Source of the DNA: Ectocarpus siliculosus
Lineage: Eukaryota > Sar > Phaeophyceae > Ectocarpales > Ectocarpaceae
Length of the DNA stretch: 17,225 bases
Direction: 5' to 3'
Assembly (NCBI GenBank): GCA_000310025.1
Contig: FN649003.1
Coordinates: 541,852-559,076 of the forward strand
The position numbers and the translations under genes are program-made. Each line of letters begins with the position of its first letter. The first letter of the stretch is position 1. Under the pieces are notes generated by a model. That model worked only from the letters and a program-made list of their open reading frames with translations, made no database searches and was not told the origin of the DNA. Positions 9,892 to 15,700 of this stretch are shown piece after piece.

Positions 9892-12315
9892 CGCCGACCA
9901 ACCCTTCCGCTGTCTCAACACACCTCCGACTCCTGCTTGGCAGGGGGAAAGCTGGCGAACGTGTACAGCCCCTCCCACCGGTACACCAGCCAGACGCTCC
10001 CAATCGCCGGCACCGGCAGCGACGGAAACCTGCAAAAAAAAAAAAAAAGTAAAGAAACACGCAACGAGACAAAACACGCCACTCACGAGTAGTCACACGG
10101 GTGCTTTCCTTTCTCGACCATGTAACCCATGGTTCATAGTGCCCTTGGCGAATAGCATTGGGGGTGGGAATACAACAATTTACAGCAGTACTGGTAGCTG
10201 TTTTTTTTTTTTTTTTCCCGCCTCCAGTTAGAGCCAGCACTTGCTACCAACTTGTCAGTCGAAAAACTGATGTCGCCTCAAAAAAAAAAAATACAAGAGT
10301 TTGAGCACCATAAATACAAGAGTTTGAGCACCATTGTGAGCCCGGATAATAACCCACACACCAAAACCTATACAAAGGCCATTTGCAGCATGACCCTAGG
10401 AATACAGTAACAACCCCAGCCTCGACCAAAGCCAGAGCTTCCAAAGCGAGGGCGCTCACTGCTGCATTCAAGGGCCACACACGGCAGGCCTCTACCGCGC
10501 GCGCCGCCGTACACGCCGTACACGCCGGAGACTCGACTCACTTGGAGACCCACTGCTCCAGGAACCGCCTGCTCTTGAAGGACTCATCGGCGACAAGGCT
10601 CCCCATCAGGGCGAGCACTGGGGGGCGTCCGCCAGGGCCGTTCTTTTGGTCCCACGCGTCCTGCAGCCGGTCGTTGATCTTCCCCAAAGAGCGGCAGCGG
10701 TAGGGGCAGACGGGCGAAAGAGGAGAGCACTTTAACCGAGAGGCTGAGATTCTCGCAGCGGAAGGTGTGAGTTTAGGCGGCTCGTGTTCCGGGGCGACCG
10801 CAGCAGGAGAAATCGAACTTTGTATCATCCACATAGTGCTGGAGTCTCCTTCCGCATAAGCCGCACGCGTAAGCATGCCCTCTCCCGCGCCGGATTATCG
10901 CTTGTGGCGTAACTTTGAGCGCGACCTGTGCAACAACCAGCAGGTACATACCAAGGGCCGCCCAAACCTGCAAGAAACGAGTTGTGTGTTCCCCCCTCTC
11001 CGCTGACGCGCACGGGTAAATCAATGCTCCAAAGTCCTTCGCATACCTAGACACACTATCGTGAGACTACTATCCCTGCCGTCGGTCTATAGAGGCCGAA
11101 ATCAAACCATTAGACTAGTCAGCGCTGACATGCCGGCGGAGACGGTACGAATACGTGGGAACCACCACATCCACATCCCTCCCCACCTCGATCTCCCTGT
11201 AGGCCAGCTTGAGACCCTTCGGCAGGAACTCCTTGAGGACTACCTTGGCGTTGCCGTAGGTCCTCGCCTCGAACAGCCTCACGGTCGTGCCCGAGGAGTT
11301 GAGGGTTCTCGAAGGCGTCGAAGGGTCCACCGGTGACGTCTGGCGGTTGTACTCCCTGGCACACGAAGGCGGGCGTGTGGGATATTGGTCAATATGGTAT
11401 AAATAGTCACGTGTTCAGGTATGATAAGTCGCATGTTAGAAGACGGTCTGCGGAGACTCGGGGCTCCGTGGTATGGATAGGCGGCGGTGGGTTTGGGTGC
11501 TAAAAATTTGGGACCGCCTTCGCAGGAAATTCAGTATTACGAGGAAATAGAACAGGGAGGGGGTACGCGGACCCTATCATCCCTAACCCTAACCCTAACC
11601 CTAACCCAAGTTCCCCCGATTGTATGTTTATCCAACATGTTTTCCTGAACACAAAATTCCTGCGAAGGCATACTGTAAATTTGTGTAGGGAGCAGGGTTC
11701 GACGAGCCGTATCCGCTTCATCCCCGAGAAGGTATAAAAATGGATCGAGCCGTGCGCTGATATGACTGCATACTTCTAAAACCAAGCTTGCACCGTGCCA
11801 CAATAGATAGCAGGACGGCTACACACAGCCTTTGTGACGCTATGAGCCTCCTATGCATATACCACCGAATATTTTTGTTGTGCTGGTGTCTTCGTGTCTT
11901 TCGCTTTGGTGCAGCGGGCGTGCGGCCGGATTTAAGTTGACAGTCCCGCCATCGTCCCCAACAAAACATGAAACTCGGTGATGATCGACAGCGACTGAGC
12001 AGAAGCACACACCCCACCCACTCACCAGTCGGTGATCTCCACGAACCCCAGCTCTCCGATAAACCTCTGGAGCTGGAGCTCGCTCGCTTCGAACGTGCGG
12101 AGGAGAGACATGCTTGTCGCCGGCCGTCTCCGCCCGCTGTTGGGTTGAACAACATGCTGCTGCTGTTCTGCTGCCCGTGATGCAGCAGCACCAGGAGGCC
12201 TCGGCGATCGCAACGACGAGGAACGCAGGGTCAATCCGACCTTGAACGCGACGGCATCTTTTCGCAACGCGATGGATGCTGCCAGGAGAGCCGCCAGCAC
12301 GCGTACATGCAGCAT
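34..12315 (-). CDS. Gene A: split gene for a plastid-targeted protein kinase-like protein (probable pseudokinase), 3' end outside window
   Basis: I joined six exons by hand: 12315-12026, 11355-11187, 10678-10542, 9379-9252, 609-519 and 223-34. Every intron is GT-AG and all five junctions keep phase, giving 1005 nt or 335 codons. Residues 1-30 look like a signal peptide ending in AVAF, and a Ser/Arg-rich stretch follows. The kinase fold then appears in order: a degenerate Gly loop (SSGTTV, about 117-122), beta-3 Lys in VVLKEF (K138), helix C in YREIE (E151), a catalytic loop reading HRSLGASS (228-235), DFG at 255-257, and the subdomain IX motif EDLYSLGYVFLELVFG (289-304). Canonical HRDLKxxN has Asp at the third position and Asn at the eighth; here both are Ser, so phosphotransfer is doubtful. 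The APE segment is also not recognisable. Intron 4 holds an 8-kb retrotransposon. The family is clear from motif order; substrate and role are unknown. The protein continues past the left edge after a GTGAG donor at 33-29. Confidence 0.85.
224..518 (-). other. Gene A intron 5 (295 nt)
   Basis: This GT-AG intron lies between the DFG exon and the subdomain IX exon. Most of it is the tandem repeat at 284-483. No coding potential was seen beyond short chance frames. Confidence 0.78.
284..483. repeat. Tandem repeat, about 75-bp unit, 2.6 copies
   Basis: Units start at 284 (77 nt), 361 (73 nt) and 434 (partial). Each begins GTTGAC-like, then TTCGAAAAATCAA, then AAAATCACACAAGAATCAA, and ends in GGGTCTTxAATCAGTA. 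Units differ by small indels and substitutions. The repeat is AT-richer than the flanking exons. Confidence 0.85.
519..609 (-). CDS. Gene A exon 5: DFG exon
   Basis: The acceptor CTTAACCTCAG ends at 610 and the donor is GTGAGC at 518-513. It holds 2 nt, 29 codons and 2 nt. LEVLLSDFGFATRL is the DFG (magnesium-binding) segment. Its phase fits exon 4 upstream and exon 6 downstream, which ties it to the exon on the far side of the retrotransposon. Confidence 0.85.
682..899 (-). mobile_element. MITE copy 1 (218 bp) with TA target duplication
   Basis: The ends are inverted repeats of about 43 bp with four mismatches, starting CCGTAGGTTGCATAAGATA and including GACCGATTTTCA. TA lies on both sides (680-681 and 900-901). 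There is no transposase frame. The full length aligns to the reverse complement of the copy at 12886-13105, and the minus strand is given here by that relation. The TA duplication and short TIRs suggest a Tc1/mariner-mobilised element, but the family is an inference. Confidence 0.82.
1070..1074. repeat. Target site duplication, left (ACATC)
   Basis: ACATC precedes the 5' LTR and is repeated directly after the 3' LTR at 9084-9088. If the LTR is taken to end in TCCATA instead of TCCAT, the duplication is CATC (4 bp). Confidence 0.85.
1075..1410 (+). repeat. 5' long terminal repeat (336 bp)
   Basis: It starts TGTGGAGG and ends CTTCCAT(A), an imperfect short inverted repeat (TGTGGAGG against TATGGAAG). 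It matches 8748-9083 base for base as far as I can read. A CATAAAG stretch near 1119 could serve as a weak TATA-like element; this is only a guess. Confidence 0.93.
1413..1430 (+). other. Putative primer-binding site
   Basis: TGGCGTTCGACGAAGCG starts two or three bases after the 5' LTR. It begins with TGG, the complement of a tRNA CCA end. I cannot match it to a known tRNA from memory; it is not the initiator-Met type used by many plant elements. Confidence 0.5.
1458..2054 (+). CDS. Retrotransposon upstream ORF (198 aa), acidic/low-complexity, possible Gag N-terminus
   Basis: This is the first ATG frame after the primer-binding site, 47 nt behind the LTR. The start is basic with a Q run (MGSKGGGKKKDGG, then QQQQQQ). 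The middle is rich in Ala, Gln and Pro. Residues about 110-140 are strongly acidic (DDNDDDSEEG, DDDVDDDLA). The final 40 residues look helical. No family was recognised. It overlaps the gag frame by 32 nt from the first plausible gag ATG (2023), and gag is in the +1 frame, so it may be a separate protein, the N-terminus of a Gag made by +1 frameshifting, or the result of an indel. The opposite frames in this stretch read as low-quality Thr/Arg-rich shadow sequence, which supports this frame as the real one. Confidence 0.7.
   Translation: MGSKGGGKKKDGGSQQQQQQLKKQKPLMTKQQTKPRPDAAAPNHQGSAKPQEGQSTPSQAGDTAGAAASVAPSQTGNRGGYFQALVGGSRDDSDNNSSAGDGAEAVTTRHRDTDPNSDDNDDDSEEGAVGDDDVDDDLAHDILRNRASAASQQSGSLLASGGSLEAVLVGAVTKAVEAEKTPTGMGSQHAHARSRPPA
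2023..3375 (+). CDS. gag: Gag-like structural protein ORF, ends in UAG in frame with pol
   Basis: I start at the ATG at 2023 because upstream in this frame the translation is shadow-like. The protein has an Asn/Gln-rich repeat region (2160-2310, recurring TVNQ and VNQ), then a helical capsid-like region containing WKEWVTAFTTSFAPANR, as in retrotransposon Gag domains. Near the C-terminus come a basic RGG/RDRD segment and a Cys/His cluster, C-X4-C-X8-H-X4-C (ECDFIGC to HTRAEC, about 3265-3333). That resembles but does not match the CX2CX4HX4C zinc knuckle. The frame closes with TAG at 3373-3375, and pol continues in the same frame without another stop. It packages the element's RNA; the assignment rests on position and on weak Gag-like sequence. 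Confidence 0.82.
   Translation: MLMPGAVHQHDIQQVNPRSLASDLDAENRSGMRTTVSVQQTPAQNMNVSTPTNSSINPVHQNTVNQASPNQVNQQTVNQDTPTPVTQTTVNQEVISTARFTLKANDLPPDLKLEGLPHEDVPEKMALYRAHIGLLSADNVSQSTIDHRAIKHLALFVRGAAAQSLSLMLSSSLEWRPPAQLNALRARGEVVRITPPKTWKEWVTAFTTSFAPANRIALLARDVMTLEAKSSESVDVFALRVSRAYARLLAEAERTAPLNVPPHEHAFNQALTASFENGVHPHIRVEMMRADPSDSFMESKARARRHESNKLRSPPAPISATASTVYGSARSGQLQTTAQDNRDRISALENYISGQEAFVSSGGAYSTQRGGRPQRGTDKRDRDNSKSRGPPARAKAKVSFAGTTKSDTDNTRKECDFIGCRFSSIRFTHTRAECKNEEAAKKEGYKVTKD
3376..7137 (+). CDS. pol: Pol polyprotein: protease, reverse transcriptase, RNase H, integrase (truncated by frameshift)
   Basis: The frame is open directly after the gag UAG. A first in-frame GTG is at 3409, so independent initiation there is unlikely. 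Protease: ITIDTACDIP with Asp at 3967, using DTA rather than DTG. RT: SPWGSAVTLVAKADGSPRF, then FGIANAPFLFQRTM, and YMDD at 5377-5388. RNase H: VIHVDASEVGAGAF (Asp at 5836), YSATMKECYAVV and TDHAALRYL. Integrase: an HHCC zinc region (His codons at 6634 and 6658, Cys at 6748 and 6757), first catalytic Asp in SVDLVEY (6844) and second in LHSDQGTE (7036). The frame then goes wrong and stops at 7135-7137 before the catalytic Glu. The remaining integrase is in the next frame. It copies the element's RNA into DNA and inserts it into the genome. Confidence 0.93.
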   Translation, partial: GRPSRQRPSANVGHQSFGSVKPVSANWDRLQSSSKQKRAKVDERDSKHCKNGVRSLVGKKKKAIREQRCSKTVEVHVTREYSREGCSNKQTRGVPKSSTSTADAVASVAPALRDSTQVGQVAACLAPQALHVATVAGDFRSKHRSNLMRTDRNEEFQAFYMSALAGYPVCPSVLRSTSKRVRVPARINNESVDEITIDTACDIPCISRKFMRSHKTLKNTEIFPVPPGAINLRSADGSPLKIAGYTRFELTLGEITLPVEALVLPSLGPDNMLLDNSIMGAFGGVLDWQAEELSFKTAATKIPAVHRKTRYPTTDQGNSLNCSVVAVERDTPVMPVYTTRKCSIPAQHEIAVEIHSLEAPDETTAAAVEPRIVTSDDVGKQDTPDAFRRVIVARTVCHWYQHNKSAMVQLANPSHRPVSLKRNTLIGYISPVKTVLPQTMSSVQSSPAETEKIRADLTKALAKAFRDTTFSPDQCEEMLKLCTKYRSVFSLSPKELGRCTLTEADFPLQPGTKPVNRAPYRANPRMQEVIDKCVGEMEEAGIIEQRASPWGSAVTLVAKADGSPRFCVDYRATINKNLIRKSWPMPEMASHIDTVAGAKYITVCDVQSAYHQIPIAEAEQDKTAFVTRDGKWVFKRLPFGIANAPFLFQRTMALTFAHFGPKSGLLVYMDDLICCSSTWEGHISLLENTFQALQAAGLTLKPSKVQFGPKEVKYLGHVLSADGIRLGDDRIKSILELPTPTNIKSLRSVLGTVNYVRKFIPDLAAVTAPMVDLTKKDAVKSVAKRWGPKHDEAFAEVKRLLTNAPVLHFPDFSKEFVIHVDASEVGAGAFLAQQNGDDVNIIAYFSQRFNKSQQHYSATMKECYAVVLAIQHWRPYLWGRHFTCVTDHAALRYLYTMQDTSNMLTRWAIALQSFDFTVKHKPGKLHVVPDTLSRLFVFENEQERTAPNLAPICRNVPDDPKLQQHMPNRPYQVSIDKLDDVQPVLSDRELFTVNSNFVSAMKVFESVDHEKLREKQAEEYGEYVQYILDAKAPLPDNETATSMSYYSIQDGLLFKSYLPGHLRKRSTFSDQLVVPHDLTGLVMHAYHDHALSGGHLAFRPTYEKIRQKYWWQSMNRDIRTWCLECQACQRRKTPHRRPKLPTGHVPVQRPFERVSVDLVEYKSLSTSAVGMRCKYVLSMMDHLTRYAILTPVPNKTAETVAHVIIDRIISIFGPPEMLHSDQGTEIENKIIYQLVANNLGLQENTHDAVSSAR
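7108..8203 (+). CDS. pol: Integrase C-terminal part with GPY segment and chromodomain-like module, in the shifted frame
   Basis: This is the continuation of pol after a one-base shift, placed at about 7099-7110. An ATG at 7079 exists in this frame, but the homology starts only at TPYRPQGNSVSERVH, with the catalytic Glu at 7148. Allowing one extra base, Asp 7036 and Glu 7148 lie 37 residues apart, close to the D-35-E spacing. LAYNTSFNKTMHETPYFLMFG is typical of Gypsy integrases. LPWRGPYVI (about 7562-7588) is the GPY/F module. From 7787 to about 7972 a chromodomain-like fold can be seen (KIERYVVLKVVGHR, then YRYRLRLKGYGPESD), with the usual Trp after the acidic turn replaced. The last 60 residues are Lys/Arg-rich, like a nuclear or DNA-binding tail. 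Confidence 0.88.
8236..8262. repeat. Perfect 11-bp inverted repeat (hairpin)
   Basis: CCAGCATTTGA at 8236-8246 and its exact reverse complement at 8252-8262 flank a 5-nt TTGGG loop, 33 nt after the pol stop. The form suggests an RNA stem-loop. There is no T-run, so it is not a bacterial-type terminator. Confidence 0.8.
8338..8353. repeat. 7-bp inverted repeat (short hairpin)
   Basis: ACAGTCT and AGACTGT flank a two-base TT centre. As RNA the loop would have to open to four or more bases. It is short enough to be chance, but lies 76 nt beyond the larger hairpin. Confidence 0.45.
8730..8744 (+). other. Polypurine tract
   Basis: GAAGAAAAAGGGGGG is 15 purines ending three bases (CTA) before the 3' LTR, the expected place for plus-strand priming. 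Confidence 0.85.
8748..9083 (+). repeat. 3' long terminal repeat (336 bp)
   Basis: It has the same length and apparently the same sequence as 1075-1410. It is preceded by a polypurine tract and followed by the target duplication. Confidence 0.93.
9084..9088. repeat. Target site duplication, right (ACATC)
   Basis: This matches 1070-1074. The one-base ambiguity at the LTR end applies here too. Confidence 0.85.
9252..9379 (-). CDS. Gene A exon 4: helix E and catalytic loop (HRS instead of HRD)
   Basis: The acceptor CACTTCCAG ends at 9380 and the donor is GTAAGT at 9251-9246. It holds 1 nt, 42 codons and 1 nt. FVKEMMRGAANALAFMH is a typical helix E, and GVVHRSLGASSLRVNTL aligns with the HRDLKxxN loop with Ser at the catalytic Asp and at the Asn. 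Of three acceptors tried, only this one keeps the frame with exon 3. The last base joins exon 5 across 8.6 kb to make an Asp codon. Confidence 0.85.
9618..9653. repeat. 15-bp tandem repeat, 2.4 copies
   Basis: CATGCTAAGTCGAGA at 9618-9632 is followed by CATGCTAAGACGAGA at 9633-9647 and a partial CATGCG. Confidence 0.8.
9841..9889. repeat. (TC)n microsatellite, 49 bp
   Basis: About 24 uninterrupted TC units. It generates spurious Ser-Leu and Arg-Glu frames on the two strands. Confidence 0.98.
10289..10334. repeat. Perfect 23-bp direct duplication
   Basis: Two adjacent identical units (10289-10311 and 10312-10334), each AAATACAAGAG then TTTGAGCACCAT, next to an A-run. This looks like a replication-slippage duplication. 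Confidence 0.88.
10542..10678 (-). CDS. Gene A exon 3: helix C to hinge / helix D
   Basis: The acceptor GGGGAAG ends at 10679 and the donor is GTGAGT at 10541-10536. It holds 45 codons plus 2 nt, in phase 0 with exon 2. INDRLQDAWDQ continues helix C, and PPVLALMGSLVADESF fits beta-4/beta-5 and the hinge. The final FLEQWVSK leads into the next exon. Assignment rests on phase and on its position between the N-lobe and catalytic-loop exons. Confidence 0.78.
10679..11186 (-). other. Gene A intron 2 (508 nt)
   Basis: GT-AG intron between the two N-lobe exons. I see no repeat, ORF or regulatory element that I can support. Confidence 0.72.
11187..11355 (-). CDS. Gene A exon 2: kinase N-lobe (Gly loop, beta-3 Lys, helix C)
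   Basis: The acceptor is TGCCAG before 11355 and the donor is GTGGGG after 11187, a weaker donor than the others. The exon's first base completes the Trp codon begun in exon 1, followed by 56 codons. The segment VRLFEARTYGNAKVVLKEF reads as beta-2 to beta-3 with the invariant Lys, and AYREIE supplies the helix C Glu. The Gly loop is degenerate (SSGTTV instead of GxGxxG). Confidence 0.82.
11356..12025 (-). other. Gene A intron 1 (670 nt)
   Basis: GT-AG intron between the presequence exon and the kinase N-lobe exon. Its only clear internal feature is the telomere-like array at 11581-11607. Confidence 0.75.
11581..11607. repeat. Interstitial telomere-type repeat (CCCTAA)4CCC
   Basis: Four perfect CCCTAA units plus CCC, the complement of TTAGGG. 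It lies inside intron 1 of gene A with unique sequence and exons on both sides, so it is not a chromosome end. Confidence 0.93.
12026..12315 (-). CDS. Gene A exon 1: presequence and N-terminal region
   Basis: This exon has 96 codons plus 2 nt and ends at a GTGAGT donor (12025-12020). The ATG at 12315 was chosen because it puts a hydrophobic stretch (VLAALLAASIAL) directly at the N-terminus, followed by DAVAF. Ala at -3 and -1 with Phe at +1 of the predicted cleavage site fits the ASAF-type motif of stramenopile plastid preproteins, and the following 25 residues are rich in Ser, Arg and Pro like a transit peptide. The open frame extends further upstream, but that sequence would bury the signal peptide. 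The exon ends in SELQLQRFIGELGFVEITD, which looks like folded protein rather than presequence. Confidence 0.8.
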
Positions 12316-12549
12316 CTCCTGGCTGGGTGTGCGTGTCCCCAGGCGTGTGCCGGAAAAAAATAGCACACGAGAGCGCTCGGGGGGGGATACGCAGAGCGGA
12401 TGATATGGAAACAGCACCTTATGCTCCTTGTTCAAATGTGTGCCCTCTTGCTCGGCACCCAGTGCACCACCTGTCTGCTGTTTGGTGGTGGTGTTGACAG
12501 TCCGTCGTGATCGCACAGGAGGCACGCTCAGCACACCGACGCAGCCTCA
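12316..12549. promoter_or_regulatory. Presumed shared 5' region of divergent genes A and B
   Basis: This 234-bp stretch separates the two inferred start codons, so both promoters and 5' UTRs should lie here or overlap. I see no TATA box. An inverted repeat CACCACC/GGTGGTG lies at 12465-12490. The assignment is by position only and depends on both start codons being right. Confidence 0.4.
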
Positions 12550-12786
12550 ATGAGCGGGTCGGCTTCGGAAGGGATGTGTCGCGTCCGACGCGTCCGGGCG
12601 GCCCCGGCGGCAGCTGAAGGCCGGCCCGAATTCGTCCTCGAGCCTTGCCCGTCTGCTGGCCGCGCCGCGAGCATGACAACGGAGACTCTCCCCGTGCCTC
12701 ACGGAGACTCCGTGGTCGAGACGACTCCGCCCTCGGCGGGGGTTGTCAGTGTCGGGCTGGATGGCTCACAAGACTCGACATCGCAG
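12550..12786 (+). CDS. Gene B exon 1 (tentative)
   Basis: An ATG at 12550 opens 79 codons ending at CAG before GTGTGT (12787). The sequence is Ala/Ser/Pro/Arg-rich with no known domain. Support is the open frame, the donor and phase 0 with exon 2; homology is lacking. Confidence 0.5.
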
Positions 12787-15700
12787 GTGTGTGTTCATTG
12801 AGTGCGAGGAGGATGTTGAACGTAACGGCCGTTTTTCTGGTGGTGGGCCGCTGCACAGCAGACAGAGCCAACGCTTATCTAAATACCTTAGAGATTGCAT
12901 AAGATACCACATCCCCTTGGACCGATTTTCAAATCTCGATTACTCCACGACGAAGAGCATGCTGAGTTCAAATGATACGTTTTCGGAAAGCTTTCGACGA
13001 GACGCTTCCAACACCGCCATTCTCGGCGCCGTCACTGTTTTTCCTGCCGGGAAATCGAGCCTTGCAAACCGGCGGAGGGGGTGTGATATCTTACGCAACC
13101 TACGTTAGCGATGGGAGTGCTGCAAAGCCTGCTGTCCTTCTCGGAGAGCAACCCATGATGGTGTGTACGACGCTGGTGGCGGTGATTAAAATGTGGTCTT
13201 CGGCACCGCTCGCATGGCGTTCGTGCATACCAAAGTGTTTTATGAACTGGAATGTTGTGCGTGGTGTATTTCGTATCACCGGATGATGATGGATATGAGC
13301 ACGGGAGAAGACGGACGTGGTAATCTCATGGCGTTGCGCTATGAACATGGAGAAAACGGAAAATTGAAGAAGTCTGTGTAGTGCTGTGTACAGATCGGTC
13401 CTAGACTAGTAGTCGCCGGCGACAAGGCTGGACTGTCAGCCTCAGGTTGCGTTCTTTTTTTCTTCACAAGAAAAACAGGGTAGTAATGGCGGCAGGGGTA
13501 CTACAGCAGTACTGCTGTACTGCTGTGGTAGACGCAGCAGGCCTGGAGGCCATGGTGGCAGCCCGCGATAGGGCGGTGGCGACTCGTAGGGTATTAGAAA
13601 CGTTGACGAGGGGTGGTCGCGGCGCGGCTGGTATACCGCGTGAAGTGCCACCAGTAGCGCTGCAGGACCGCCCTGCAAGACACCCTTACATGTTGTGGTA
13701 CCTACCCACCGCTTCTTTCTTACCTGCTGTGGGCCGCTTGGCAACACACACACACGCACACGACTTTTTCATCGGCCAGCCGGTTAGCGCAGTCGTGCCC
13801 ACTAAGCCTACACGCACACACACACGCACATTTTCCTTTAGAAGCATCTTCTGTTTTCAACGCCGCTGTGACTGACGTCTCTTCATTGGCCAGCCGGTTG
13901 TGTAGCACTGCCATTTTTTTTTTTTTGTCTTCACTTCAAATCAGCGCTCACGGCATGTTGTGCCGTTTACTCCAACCCATATTGCTAACAATAAAAAAAA
14001 AAAACACACACACACACACACGCACAATATTTTCACAGGGAGGCGGCAGTTACGAGAAACAGGTCCTGCTGCAGACCACCAGCACGCCGAGAAACGCGGT
14101 CCTGCTCAAGGCCATCCGAGACGTCCGCATCTTCGGCCGGCGCCAGTCGCCGTCGTCCCCGTCGCCGTCACCGCGAAGAAAAGACTTCCGGCCTTCCCCC
14201 GCGGGGAAGAAGTCGGCGGCGGCGGCGGCGCGGGCTTCTCCTTCCCCCAAGGGGAAGCGGGTGGCTTCTCCGGCGGCAAAGGCGGCCGCCGCCGCTCGCG
14301 AGATGATCCGCAACGGCGGCGGCGGCGGGGCGACGAGGGTGACGGCGGAGGCCCAGAAGTACCTTCTCGTCGGCGACACCGTCGACCTCGGCGTCGCCGG
14401 CGCGGGCAGGGGCTTCCGGTGCGAGTACTCGTACACCCTGCGGCTCGCTTCTTCTTCTCGTTCTTCGGCCACGACGACGCCGCCGCGTTCTGGGACGCCA
14501 GCAGCAGCAGGTTCGAGAGAGTCGAAGCCATCCGCGACGAGAGAGCCGTCGTCGGGTGCGGGAGGTGGCGGCGGTGGCGGCACGAAACGCCGGCTGGAGG
14601 ACTTTTTCGGCGACAGCACGCGGGCGGGGGTGGGAACGGCGGCTCGACCCTCGGTTCCGGTTAGAAGCAGCGGCGGCGGTAGCGGTAACGGTAGCGGAGG
14701 CGGTAGCGGCAGCGGCAGCGGTAGCGGTGGCGGTAGTGGCGGTGGTAGCGGCAGCGGCAGCGGCAGCGGCATCGGAGGAGGTTGCGAGGGTGTCCAGGTC
14801 GTGCCGTCAGAAATGTTCGCCATCGCAATACCGGACGACAACGACGATGGCCGCGATGAGAACGCGGCCGTGACAACAGCCGCGGCTCCGACAGCCACAC
14901 CCAGCAACCCCGGCCGCGGGGAGGACAAGCGCCGCAGGACGGGAAGCATGCCCTTCGTCCCCTTCGGCGTGGTCGACCTCTGCGACTTGGACGACCAACC
15001 AGTGGACGCGGGAACGTCCGTCGAGCTGCCCATCGATCTCTGCGACGACGACAGCGACGACGAAGGGGAAAAGGGGGTCGCTACCCCTGCTGCTGCTGCT
15101 CCAGCTGCTGCCCCCGGTGGTGGTGGTGGTGGTGGTGGTGGTGGTGGTGGTGGTGCTGCTGCTGCTTCCTGCGAAGCTCGAGCGCGACCGATCGCGCCGA
15201 GCGGAGGTCTTCGTGGTCGCTCCGACTCGGGGGGGCTCGCCAAGGCGTCGCCGACGCCGTGGAACATCGGTTTTCCAAACCGACGAAAGTCCCCGCTTTC
15301 TCCAACGCAAACGAAGACGCCGCTACCGGCAAGCACTGACCCGCCTGCCGCTGCCGGGGCGGTGGTGGAAGGATCGAGTGGGACACCGTCGAAACCCCCG
15401 TTCTCGCGTCGTGCGACGACGGCGGAGGCGGACATCTCTTCAGGGAGAGGGTCCACGCCTTCCCCGTTGATCGAAACCGACCCTGCCGAAGCGGGCAAGA
15501 ATCCGTCAGCGGCGGAGGCGGCAGCGGAGAAGGAGAACAGCGATTTGTTCTTGTCGCAGGAACCGTTGTCGCGAAGACGAGCGGCGTCCCCGCGCACCCC
15601 GGCGTCTCGGCACACCCCGGCGGCGGGCAAGGACGAGGGGGCTCCCCTCCAGAAAAGACAAAGCGATGTCTCTTCAGTTCACGAGGATATGCGTGTTGAC

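Larger units (their letters stand above)
9380..10541 (-). other. Gene A intron 3 (1162 nt), repeat-rich
   Basis: GT-AG intron between exons 3 and 4. It contains a G-rich stretch (9411-9465), 15-bp tandem units at 9618-9653, the TC microsatellite, two homopolymer runs (A at about 10034-10047, T at about 10201-10216) and a 23-bp duplication. No conserved coding sequence was seen. Confidence 0.78.

Noticed and set aside
9833-10240. Minus-strand frames with Arg-Glu runs
   Set aside because: Produced by the TC microsatellite and surrounding low-complexity intron sequence. No homology or splice support.
11581-11607. Chromosome end
   Set aside because: Only four telomere units, with gene A exons on both sides in a consistent gene model.
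14050-15630. 526-codon minus-strand frame rich in Pro and Leu
   Set aside because: It is the antisense of gene B exon 3. Its length follows from GC-rich codon bias and Gly-Ser repeats, and the sense strand carries the splice sites and recognisable motifs.
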